The position numbers and the translations under genes were made by a program. From Eggerthellaceae bacterium (lineage in GTDB: Bacteria; Actinomycetota; Coriobacteriia; Coriobacteriales; Eggerthellaceae), in NCBI GenBank assembly GCA_022791455.1, contig JAAVZC010000014.1:145119-209118 (forward strand): a stretch of 64,000 bases of DNA, read 5' to 3'. Below the pieces are notes generated by a model that worked only from the letters and a program-made list of their open reading frames with translations, was not told where the DNA came from and did no database searches. Below, one piece after another: positions 17,660 through 25,932 of this stretch. The stretch's first letter is position 1; every line of letters begins with the position of its first letter.

Positions 17660-20014
17660 CTACTCGGCGGGGGTGATGTCGTGCTTTACTCGGTCGGCTT
17701 CTTCGGCGCGCTTGGCGTCGTTGAAGCGGTCGAGGGTGCCTACCAGGTAGCCAGTGATGCGGCGGATGCGCTCGAAGGGCTGGTTATGGGCGTCCTCGGA
17801 GCGACCGCACTTGGGGCACACGTCCTCGATGATGCCGTTGTAGCCGCAGACCGGGTCGCGGTCCACCGGGTGGTTCACGGAGCCGTAGCCCATGCCGCAG
17901 TCCTTCATGTAGCGGATAACCGCCTCGAAGGCCTCCAAGTTCTCCGTCGGGTCGCCGTCCAGCTCGATGTAGCTGATGTGACCGCCGTTGGTGAGGGCAT
18001 GGTAGGGCGCCTCGGTGGCCACCTTGTCGAAGGCGGAGATGTTGTAGTACACCGGCACGTGGAAGCCGTTGGTGTAGTAGTCGCGATCGGTCACGCCGGG
18101 GATGGAGCCGTAACGGGCGCGGTCCATGCGCACAAAGCGGCCAGACAGGCCCTCGGCGGGCGTAGCAATGAGGGTGTAGTTCATGCCGCGCTCGCGGGAG
18201 ACGCGGTCGCAGTAGCTGCGCATGTGGCCCACAATCTCCAGGCCCAGGCGCTGCGCCTCGGCGCTCTCGCCGTGATGCTTGCCGGTGAGGGCCACCAGGC
18301 ACTCCGCCAGGCCGATGAAACCAGTGGTCAGCGTGCCGTTCTTCAGCACTTCACGCTGCTCGTCGGTGTTCTTCAGGTTCTCGGAGCCAATCCACACGCC
18401 CTGGCCCATGAGGAACGGAGCATTGTACACCTTCTTGCGCGCCTGAATCTCGAAGCGCTCGTCCAGCTGACCGGTCACCAGCGCCAGCTTGGAATCAAGC
18501 AGGTCGAAGAACAGATCCAGGTCGCCCTTGGCGCGGATGGCCAGACGCGGCAGGTTGATGGAGGTGAAGGACAGGTTGCCGCGGCCAGGAGTGACTTCCT
18601 TGCTGGGGTCGAACACGTTGCCCATCACGCGGGTGCGGCAGCCCATGTAGGCGATCTCGGTCTCCGGGGTGCCCTTGTAGTACTGGGCGTTGAACGGCGC
18701 GTCCAGGAAGCTGAAGTTGGGGAACAGGCGCTTGGCGGAGCAGCGCATGGCCAGCTTGAACAGGTCGTAGTTCGGATCCTCCGGGTTGTAGTTCACGCCT
18801 TCCTTCACGCGGAAAATCTGCACGGGGAAGATGGGGGTCTCGCCGCCGCCCAGGCCGCTTTCCGTGGCCAGCAGCATGTTCTTGATGACCATGCGGCCCT
18901 CGGAGGAGGTGTCCATGCCGTAGTTCACCGAGCTGAAGGGCGTCTGGGCGCCGGCGCGGGAGTGCATGGTGTTCAGGTTGTGCACCAGCGCCTCCATGGC
19001 CTGGAAGGTGGAGCGGTCGGTGTCGCGCTCGGCGTTCTTGTGGGTGTAGCGCAGGATGGTGTCGCACACGGCGTCCTCCACGCCCGCCTCCATGAGGCCC
19101 GCCTTCACGCAGTCGTCGAACTCGGGATCGCGGTCCAGGCAGGCGATGCGGCCGGTTTCCGCCTCTACGTCGGCCAGCAGCTTCTCGGTGAAGGAGCGCT
19201 CGTCGGCGATGTCGGTCAGCAGGTCGATGGCCTCGGCCAGGTGCTTCTTGAACAGGCGATGGTAGGTCTTGCGCACGCCCTCGGCCAGGCCGTAATCGAA
19301 GTCGCACACCGACTGGCCGCCGTGCTGGTCGTTCTGGTTGGACTGGATGGCGATGCAAGCGAGGGCCGCGTAGCTGGAGATGTCGTTGGGCTCGCGCAGC
19401 ACGCCGTGGCCGGTGGAGAAGCCGCCCTTGAAGAGCTTGCGCAGCTCAATCTGGCAGCAGGTGGTGGTGAGGGTGTAGAAGTCCATGTCGTGGATGTGGA
19501 TGTCGCCTTCGCGATGGGCGCGGGCGTACTTCGGGTCGATCACGCACATCTCGTAGAACTGCTTGGCGGATTCCGAGCCGTACTTGAGCATGGTGCCCAT
19601 GGCGGTGTCGGCGTCGATGTTGGCGTTCTCGCGCTTCATGTCGGAGTCGGCCGCCTTGGAGAAGGTGATGTCCTTCAGCGTCTTGATGAGGCGGGAGTTC
19701 ACGTCGCGCACGCGGTTGCGCTCGGCGCGATAGAGGATGTAGGCCTTGGCGGTCTGCACGAAGCCGGCCTCGATGAGGGTCTCTTCCACCAGGTCCTGCA
19801 CGCCCTCAACGGTGGGGATGCCCTCGATGGCGCCAGCGTTCAGCTTCTCCACCACGGTGCGGGCGATCTCCTCGGCGGTGGCGCGATCCTGCATAGCGGC
19901 ACAGGCAGCGAACGCCTTCTCGACCGCATCCGTAATCTTCTCCGGATGGAAAGCCGTTGTGCGTCCGTCCCGTTTGATAATCATCTCCACCATTGCCCGC
20001 ATGTCCTTCCTCAT
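17660..20014 (-). CDS. nrdD: Anaerobic ribonucleoside-triphosphate reductase
   Basis: N-terminal ATP-cone (IIKRDGRTTAFHPEKITDAVEKAF); C-terminal Zn motif VCPKCG and glycyl-radical context RRITGYLVGTLDRFN. Confidence 0.95.
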   Translation of the reverse strand: MRKDMRAMVEMIIKRDGRTTAFHPEKITDAVEKAFAACAAMQDRATAEEIARTVVEKLNAGAIEGIPTVEGVQDLVEETLIEAGFVQTAKAYILYRAERNRVRDVNSRLIKTLKDITFSKAADSDMKRENANIDADTAMGTMLKYGSESAKQFYEMCVIDPKYARAHREGDIHIHDMDFYTLTTTCCQIELRKLFKGGFSTGHGVLREPNDISSYAALACIAIQSNQNDQHGGQSVCDFDYGLAEGVRKTYHRLFKKHLAEAIDLLTDIADERSFTEKLLADVEAETGRIACLDRDPEFDDCVKAGLMEAGVEDAVCDTILRYTHKNAERDTDRSTFQAMEALVHNLNTMHSRAGAQTPFSSVNYGMDTSSEGRMVIKNMLLATESGLGGGETPIFPVQIFRVKEGVNYNPEDPNYDLFKLAMRCSAKRLFPNFSFLDAPFNAQYYKGTPETEIAYMGCRTRVMGNVFDPSKEVTPGRGNLSFTSINLPRLAIRAKGDLDLFFDLLDSKLALVTGQLDERFEIQARKKVYNAPFLMGQGVWIGSENLKNTDEQREVLKNGTLTTGFIGLAECLVALTGKHHGESAEAQRLGLEIVGHMRSYCDRVSRERGMNYTLIATPAEGLSGRFVRMDRARYGSIPGVTDRDYYTNGFHVPVYYNISAFDKVATEAPYHALTNGGHISYIELDGDPTENLEAFEAVIRYMKDCGMGYGSVNHPVDRDPVCGYNGIIEDVCPKCGRSEDAHNQPFERIRRITGYLVGTLDRFNDAKRAEEADRVKHDITPAE

Positions 20015-20157
20015 AGCGCGTCTTACGTTAAAGAGGGGCGCGACCTATCCTTCAATCGCGCCCCAACATATATGGTCTTGAGCAAACATTTGAACTGACT
20101 TCCACCTTTACGGGTTTTATCAGTTCACACGGGAAACCTACGATTTTCACTCACAGG

Positions 20158-20189
20158 TTTTCCACAGAGAATATACCAACTTATACACA
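20158..20189. promoter_or_regulatory. Two candidate DnaA boxes upstream of nrdD
   Basis: TTTTCCACA (20158-20166) and TTATACACA (20181-20189) match TTWTNCACA. Confidence 0.45.
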
Positions 20190-20232
20190 ACATGTTGTGT
20201 TGGCCTCTCTGTTTTGCGCGTACATATAGTAC
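20185..20232. promoter_or_regulatory. Candidate NrdR box pair
   Basis: ACACAACATGTTGTGT (perfect palindrome) and CGCGTACATATAGTAC, 16 bp apart, resembling acaCwAtATaTwGtgt. Confidence 0.75.
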
Positions 20233-20312
20233 ATCACAGCCACACGAACACAAGGGAACAAATTGTGTTTTTCGGGAACGGAAAAGAACAGAAAAGATTT
20301 TGGTTTGCCGCA

Positions 20313-20355
20313 AGATCCTTCGACTCCGCGGCTGCGCCGCTCCGCTCAGGATGAC
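20313..20355. repeat. Palindromic repeat, ATCCTTCG...CTCAGGATGAC family
   Basis: AGATCCTTCGACTCCGCGGCTGCGCCGCTCCGCTCAGGATGAC. Confidence 0.85.
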
Positions 20356-20363
20356 AAGGGGTA

Positions 20364-20490
20364 GCGGCCGCGCCGGACGGAGGGTGGAGCGAGGTTAAGC
20401 CAAAGGAGGGAGGAGATCCACTCGGGCGAAGCCCGAGTTAGCTCCGACCGACGACGCATCGAGCGGAATCCCTCCGGCCGGCGCGGCCGC
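20364..20490. repeat. Long nested inverted-repeat structure
   Basis: 21-bp arms with one mismatch (20364-20384 / 20470-20490) enclosing ACTCGGGCgaaGCCCGAGT. Confidence 0.75.
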
Positions 20491-20497
20491 GGACAGG

Positions 20498-23400
20498 TCA
20501 GTCCTCCAGCAGGTCGGTGAGGAGTTCGGGGGTTAGGGTGGTGAGGGCGTCGCCTGTGGTGGCGCCGATGAGGGAGTCCGCCAGTTCCGCCTTCATTTGC
20601 TGCAGCCGCATCATGCGCGCCTCGATAGTGCCGGCGGCAACCACTTGGCACACGTTCACCACGCTGCGTTGGCCGATGCGGTGGGCGCGGTCGCTCGCCT
20701 GCGCCTGGGCCGAGGCGTTCCACCAGGGATCGGCGTGGATCACCTGGGTGGCGGCGGCCAGGTTCAGCCCCACCCCGCCCGCTTTCAGCGAGATGAGGAA
20801 CACCGGCACCTCGTCGCGGTTGAAGGCCTCTACCAGTTCGGCGCGCTGCTTCTTCGGCGTGGAACCGGTGATGATGTAGAACGGAGCGCCCTTCGCGCGC
20901 AGGTCTTCCGCCAGCCGATCGAGGAAGCTGGTGAACTGGGAAAACACAAGCGTTTTCTGGCCGGCGTCCACCGCGGCGCCGATGCGCTCCAGGATGGCCG
21001 CGCGCTTGGCGGAGGCGCCGTAGTAGTTCTCGAACACGAGCGCCGGGTCGAGCGCAATCTGCCGCAGCCGCGTGAGCTCCGCCAGCACTTCCACTGTTTT
21101 GAATTCGCCGCCGTCGAGCCCCTTCACCTCGTAGCCGTAGCGGCGGGCTTTGCGCGTGTTCTTCTGCAGGTTCAGCCGCTCCCGCAGGCTCTGCTCAGCG
21201 GCGGCGTAGAGCTTCCGCTGCTCCCCTTCCAGCGCCACTTCCAGCACCGTTTCCAGTTTCGGCGGCAGCTCGCGCAGGACGTCGCGTTTGCGACGACGCA
21301 GCACGAAGGGCTCCACGCGCGCGGAAAGGCGGGCGAGCGCGTCCTCGTCGCCGCCGATGATGGGGGCCTCGAAGCGCTCGCGGAAGCGCATGGAGGTGCC
21401 CAGGAAGCCGGGCATGAGGAAGTCGAAGATGGACCAGAGTTCGGCGGGGCGATTCTCCACCGGTGTGCCGGTAAGGGCTAGGCGGCGTGGCGCTTGCAGA
21501 CGTCGGACGGCACGGCTGGTCTTGGTGGCGGCGTTCTTTATATAGTGGGCCTCGTCCAGGATGACGGCGAAAAGCGGCTTCGCCTCCCAGGCCTGAGCGT
21601 CGGCGCGCAGCAGGTCGTAAGAGGTGACGAGCACCTGGGCGTCGGCGCTGCTGCGGATGGCCTCCCGCTGGGCCGGCGTGCCCACCGCCGCTTCCACCCG
21701 CATTTCCGGGGCGAAGCGTGCGAACTCCGCCGTCCAGTTGTAAACCAAGCTGGCAGGACACACGATAAGGGTGGGATATCCTTCGACTTCGGGCTGCGCC
21801 CTTCGCTCAGGATGACAATGGGAAAAGAGGCCAGAGGGGTCGAGGGCGGGAGAATAGAGCGCCGCAAGCAGGGCGATTACTTGGAGGGTTTTACCGAGGC
21901 CCATTTCGTCGGCCAGGATGCCGCCGAAGCCCATCGCCCAGAGCGTTTGCAGCCAGCGGAAGCCGGCTTCCTGGTAGGGACGCAGCACGCCGCGCAGGTT
22001 CGACGGCAGCGGCAGCAGCTCCCCTTCCGCAGGCGCGCGGAAGTGGCCGATATAGTCCGCGAAGCCCTGTTCGCGATAAACGCCGTCCAGTTCTTGATCC
22101 AAGTAGAATGCCTGGTAGGTGGGCAGTTCCACCCGGCCTTCGCGCACATCTTCCATCGACAGGCCCAAATCGGCCACCAGCTGCGCCAGCCCGCGGTCCT
22201 CGAAGTTCTCCAGGCTCACGAAGCTGCCGTCGCTTAAACGGTGGAACCGGCGGTGGCGGCGATAGCTCTCCAACAGCGCGAACATTTCCGGCACCGACAC
22301 ATCATCGGAGGAAACGTCAAGCGCCACCAAATCGCCCGCCAGCGACAGCCCCAGCTGCAGCCGCGGCGGCCGGGGGCGGATAAGGCGGTCGAAGGCAGGC
22401 GTGGTGTACACCTCTCCCAGCGCACGGAACTGCGCAAGGCCGTGAATCAGCAGGTCGGCCGCGATGTTTTCGGACGACAGCGGCAGCACGCCGGTGGGCG
22501 GGAAGTAGTCCAGCAGCAACTGCAAGGCGCGCGCCTCACCTGCCCGGTTACGGTAGAAGCGCTGCCCCTCCACTACCGGCGGCGCGTCGGCAATGCCTGC
22601 CACCACCGCCTGGCCCGGCGGCGCCTCCTCGGCCGCCGCCACCAGCCCTTCCGGCGCAATGGCCAGCAGCACCACGTTCTCGCCGTAAAGGGCCTGGGCA
22701 TCCACCTGGATGGCCCCGTCCACCACATCGAACGAGAATTGCAGGAGCAGCGGATCGGGGCGGAAACGACGCAGCGACTCCGGCGGCCGCACCGCCAGCT
22801 CCCGCTCCAACGCCGGCAGCAGCGTGGCGCCGAACAGGAAGGCGTCGTCGCGGGCCACCACCAAATGGCCGCCGTTGTCCTTCAGCGCTTGGAGCATGTG
22901 CACCAGCGGCGCCGATTCCGGCGGCATCAGATAGAACCCGTCCTCCAGCAGCAGCGCGCAGCCGATACCGGAGATACAGCCTTCGAACTCCTCCAGAGCA
23001 GTGATTTCGAAATCGCCGTCCGCCTCGCGGATCTCCAGAAAGTCGGCAGGCGCCGCTTCGCGCACCTCCACCGTGGAGCGGCGGGGGCGGGAATAATCTT
23101 CGCAATCGAGATCGATATGGCGGCCCACCTGGGACTTCAGGAACCCCACCAGCTGATCGGGGGAAAGGGGCATCAGTCGCTTGGCGCCGGGAAGCGACTG
23201 CCCGCTCCCACGACGGCGGGCGACGGCAAATGCGGGCGCCCCTTCTTCGCCATCGTCGAAGGGAAGGGGGTCTCCCAGCGAACTGCCCTGCCCGAGCGTT
23301 GCCAACAGCCACTGCACCAGAGGACGGCTGGCCTGGTCAAACGCCTCCAGCCCGTGGGTGAACGCCAGTCCTTTGCCGTAGGCGAATCGCTCGCCGGCCG

Positions 23401-23605
23401 CCACGCGCTGAGCGAGCTGCCGCGGCGCCTTCACCACGTAAGAATTCTTCCCGTCGCTCACCGCCAACCGCAGCGAAAACTCGCCGCAGTCCAGCACGAG
23501 CGTCGGGCACAGCGACACTAAACCTGGCGTTTGCTGCTGCAGTTCCTCGGCGCTGGCCATCAGCCGTTGGAGCGCCGGCGTGGTTCCCCGCTCGATCATG
23601 GGCAA
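20498..23605 (-). CDS. SNF2-family DEAD/DEAH helicase
   Basis: GILADEMGLGKTLQVI, FAVILDEAHYIKN, LTGTPVENRPAELWSIFDFLMPGFLG, VIHADPWWNASAQAQASDRAHRIGQ. Confidence 0.94.
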   Translation of the reverse strand: MPMIERGTTPALQRLMASAEELQQQTPGLVSLCPTLVLDCGEFSLRLAVSDGKNSYVVKAPRQLAQRVAAGERFAYGKGLAFTHGLEAFDQASRPLVQWLLATLGQGSSLGDPLPFDDGEEGAPAFAVARRRGSGQSLPGAKRLMPLSPDQLVGFLKSQVGRHIDLDCEDYSRPRRSTVEVREAAPADFLEIREADGDFEITALEEFEGCISGIGCALLLEDGFYLMPPESAPLVHMLQALKDNGGHLVVARDDAFLFGATLLPALERELAVRPPESLRRFRPDPLLLQFSFDVVDGAIQVDAQALYGENVVLLAIAPEGLVAAAEEAPPGQAVVAGIADAPPVVEGQRFYRNRAGEARALQLLLDYFPPTGVLPLSSENIAADLLIHGLAQFRALGEVYTTPAFDRLIRPRPPRLQLGLSLAGDLVALDVSSDDVSVPEMFALLESYRRHRRFHRLSDGSFVSLENFEDRGLAQLVADLGLSMEDVREGRVELPTYQAFYLDQELDGVYREQGFADYIGHFRAPAEGELLPLPSNLRGVLRPYQEAGFRWLQTLWAMGFGGILADEMGLGKTLQVIALLAALYSPALDPSGLFSHCHPERRAQPEVEGYPTLIVCPASLVYNWTAEFARFAPEMRVEAAVGTPAQREAIRSSADAQVLVTSYDLLRADAQAWEAKPLFAVILDEAHYIKNAATKTSRAVRRLQAPRRLALTGTPVENRPAELWSIFDFLMPGFLGTSMRFRERFEAPIIGGDEDALARLSARVEPFVLRRRKRDVLRELPPKLETVLEVALEGEQRKLYAAAEQSLRERLNLQKNTRKARRYGYEVKGLDGGEFKTVEVLAELTRLRQIALDPALVFENYYGASAKRAAILERIGAAVDAGQKTLVFSQFTSFLDRLAEDLRAKGAPFYIITGSTPKKQRAELVEAFNRDEVPVFLISLKAGGVGLNLAAATQVIHADPWWNASAQAQASDRAHRIGQRSVVNVCQVVAAGTIEARMMRLQQMKAELADSLIGATTGDALTTLTPELLTDLLED
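21778..21816. repeat. Palindromic repeat copy inside helicase CDS
   Basis: ATCCTTCGACTTCGGGCTGCGCCCTTCGCTCAGGATGAC, translated as CHPERRAQPEVEGY. Confidence 0.85.
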
Positions 23606-23611
23606 CGGCCG

Positions 23612-23920
23612 CTAGACGACGGTGCCGTACACCTGGCCCCAAGCGTGGCCGGCAAGGGCGGAATTCAGCTGGGTGCACAGGCGGTCGCGGGTGTAGTTGC
23701 CCGGCGGCAGCAATCGCACGATGCGCAGCAGGTCCTCCGGCAAGTCCGCCGCTTCCGCCGCCAGAACCACGTCCAGCCGTCGCACTTCGGGCGGGTTCAC
23801 CATGGCGGCGATGATCTCCTCTTTCGTGTCGCCCACTTCGTACAGCCCGTCCACAATGCTTTGAAGGGCTCCGTAGTAGGGGCTGCGCTCGTAGTTGGTG
23901 CCGGAATGATCGCGGGCCAT
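23612..23920 (-). CDS. Conserved hypothetical protein
   Basis: Compact ORF between helicase and methyltransferase genes on the same strand. Confidence 0.7.
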   Translation of the reverse strand: MARDHSGTNYERSPYYGALQSIVDGLYEVGDTKEEIIAAMVNPPEVRRLDVVLAAEAADLPEDLLRIVRLLPPGNYTRDRLCTQLNSALAGHAWGQVYGTVV

Positions 23921-23922
23921 GG

Positions 23923-25161
23923 CTACTCGCCTTCCGTTACCGTGATGGCCTCGGCGGGGGTATCCGACGGCTTGGGCTCGAGCCCCGCGAATTCGCCGGC
24001 CAGCGCCACGGTCAGGGGTTTTTCGTCATCGTCTTCCACCACGATGTCCGGGGACGCCGCCGTGCGCTTCCCCAGCGCCGCATCGATGCTCGCACGCCCC
24101 TTCGCCATCAGACGCGCGAAGGCGTCATCGTCGAGGGAGGAGTCAACCTCGCCATTCGGCGCACACGGGATCTCTCCACTCCGGCCTTCGGCCTCCGGTC
24201 GAGATGACGTGGGGGATTCGGAAAGAAGCTGGTCAAGAGGCGGCTCCGTCCCTTCTTCCTCGTCGGCCACGGTGCGGCCAACCACGGACATGTCGGCTAC
24301 GGTGGCGGCCAGGGCGCCGGTGTAGGCGGGCGCGGAATTGCCGCCGGCGCGCAGGAACTGCACCCCTGCCTGCTGCAGCGCCAGTGCGGCGTCCACCATG
24401 GCATCGGGGCAATAATAGGGGTTCTCGGGGGTCGGCTTCATCTGGGCCGCATCGCGCTGCCGCACGTCCAGCTGCACCATGAGCGGCAAGTCGCACAGCT
24501 CCACCGCCTCGCGCGCCAGGGCCACAGCCTCCTCCGGCGCCGCCTCGGTAGCGAAGCCGGCAACGCTCGCCTGCAGGTCGGCCATCACTTCCAGCGCCTC
24601 CGCCAACCGACCGCGACCATCGGCCAGAAGCCCCTCGCCGTCCACCTTCACCACGGCAATCACCGGCGCGCTCGTCACCAGGCGAATGCCCATGAGCGCG
24701 CACTTCAAATCGGCCACGCTTTCGAAGGAATCCAGCAGAATGGCGTCGATCTCTTGCTCTTTGAGCAGCTTCGCCGCACGGGTGTACTGGGCGCGGTTCT
24801 CCTTCAGCGACGCCGCGTTCCACGGGTCAAGCGGCAACCCGCACGGCGCCAGCGGGGCAATCACATGCTGCGGCTTGAACCCGCGCACAATGGACAGCGC
24901 CGCCTTCGCCAGCGCTTCGCCCTCCCCTTCCATGCCCGTTTTCGCCAGGCGAATGGGGGTGAGCCCACCGGTCAGCGCGCAGAGGGCCTGCGGGCCGGCC
25001 GTCACTTCCAGCTGATAGGCGTCCTCCACCGTTTCCGGCTCCAAAAGCAACGCCAGCTGCTGAGCGCGGGCATCTTCCAGCCCAATGCGTCGCAGCGCCG
25101 CGGCGGGCGGAGCGGACAGCACCAGCACGTCTTGATGAAAGCGAAGTTGAATGTCGGGCAT
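23923..25161 (-). CDS. Homocysteine S-methyltransferase-like protein
   Basis: QEIDAILLDSFESVADLKCAL, CGLPLDPWNAASLKENRAQYTRAAKLL resemble MetH/BHMT domains. Start placed at MPDIQLRF (25161). Confidence 0.6.
   Translation of the reverse strand: MPDIQLRFHQDVLVLSAPPAAALRRIGLEDARAQQLALLLEPETVEDAYQLEVTAGPQALCALTGGLTPIRLAKTGMEGEGEALAKAALSIVRGFKPQHVIAPLAPCGLPLDPWNAASLKENRAQYTRAAKLLKEQEIDAILLDSFESVADLKCALMGIRLVTSAPVIAVVKVDGEGLLADGRGRLAEALEVMADLQASVAGFATEAAPEEAVALAREAVELCDLPLMVQLDVRQRDAAQMKPTPENPYYCPDAMVDAALALQQAGVQFLRAGGNSAPAYTGALAATVADMSVVGRTVADEEEGTEPPLDQLLSESPTSSRPEAEGRSGEIPCAPNGEVDSSLDDDAFARLMAKGRASIDAALGKRTAASPDIVVEDDDEKPLTVALAGEFAGLEPKPSDTPAEAITVTEGE
24168..24208. repeat. Palindromic repeat, GATCTCTCC...GTCGAGATGAC family, inside CDS
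   Basis: GGATCTCTCCACTCCGGCCTTCGGCCTCCGGTCGAGATGAC, translated as TSSRPEAEGRSGEIP. Confidence 0.85.
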
Positions 25162-25459
25162 GGGGCCTCCCCTTTCCGGCGCGCCCGGATGCGAACGCGC
25201 GCGGGAGACCACAGCCGGCCTCCCTTTCGTAGTCGTCTCATGATAGCGCAACCGGCGCCGAACAGCTGAGGCCGTAGATGCGAGGTTGAAATAGGATTCT
25301 CCCGCGTTTCTGAAGCAAATCTGGGGCAAATCTTAGGAAATCCTGAAGATAGTTAACCTCATTTAACAGAGCGCTTTTACTGGGGAAATACCGTTTACCT
25401 TGCAGAACATGCCGTTCCTTGGCAGTTTGTCAATATCTCTTTAGAAAGAATAATGCCTT

Positions 25460-25592
25460 CTGTAATATATATTGCGTCGTTGCGATCCCCCCTCAAACGC
25501 AACGAGCTGCTTTTAAGCAGTACGCAGCCCAAGAGGCTGCGACCCTCCTCTTTAGCCCGGCGCACCCCCCCTCAAGCGCCGGGCTCTTCTTT
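25460..25592 (+). ncRNA. 6C RNA candidate
   Basis: Hairpins TCGTTGCG-atccccccucaaa-CGCAACGA and AGCCCGGCGC-accccccuca-GCGCCGGGCU (terminator with U-rich tail), each with a >=6-C loop, plus CGCAGCC/GGCTGCG hairpin; promoter-like TTGTCA-N17-ATAATG upstream. Confidence 0.75.
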
Positions 25593-25631
25593 TGCCCTCG
25601 TGCGCCAATGCCGGCATCGGACAGCCCGATG

Positions 25632-25928
25632 CCAAAAGGGGCTTGTGTCCAACGCGAACTTCGGAAAAACTCACGTTTTTGGCCAGGCGCGGTGGATGAG
25701 GCGGGGTTTTTGATCCCGCATCTGACCTGGGGAAACGTTCATTATCCCAGGTCAAAGCCCTAGTTTCCCACTGCCAAAAAAGGCCCCTCGTCCACCGCCG
25801 AGTGGCCCCAACGGTGGACGAAAGGCCCTTTTGGATCCGCGCCACAGAAAAAGCCGGCGCCCGAAGGCACCGGCTTTCAAGAGAGGGCTGCTAGGGCTAT
25901 GAGACGTTAGGTGTGTCCCTTTGTCTCA
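25632..25928. repeat. ~297-bp structured direct repeat, copy A
   Basis: Gapless match to 36672..36968 at offset 11,040; includes a 73-bp identical block (25823-25895) and a 28-bp identical block (25901-25928). Confidence 0.93.
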
Positions 25929-25932
25929 CGGC

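Noticed and set aside
17639-20098. 819-aa plus-strand ORF
   Set aside because: Shadow ORF antisense to nrdD; no recognisable domains.
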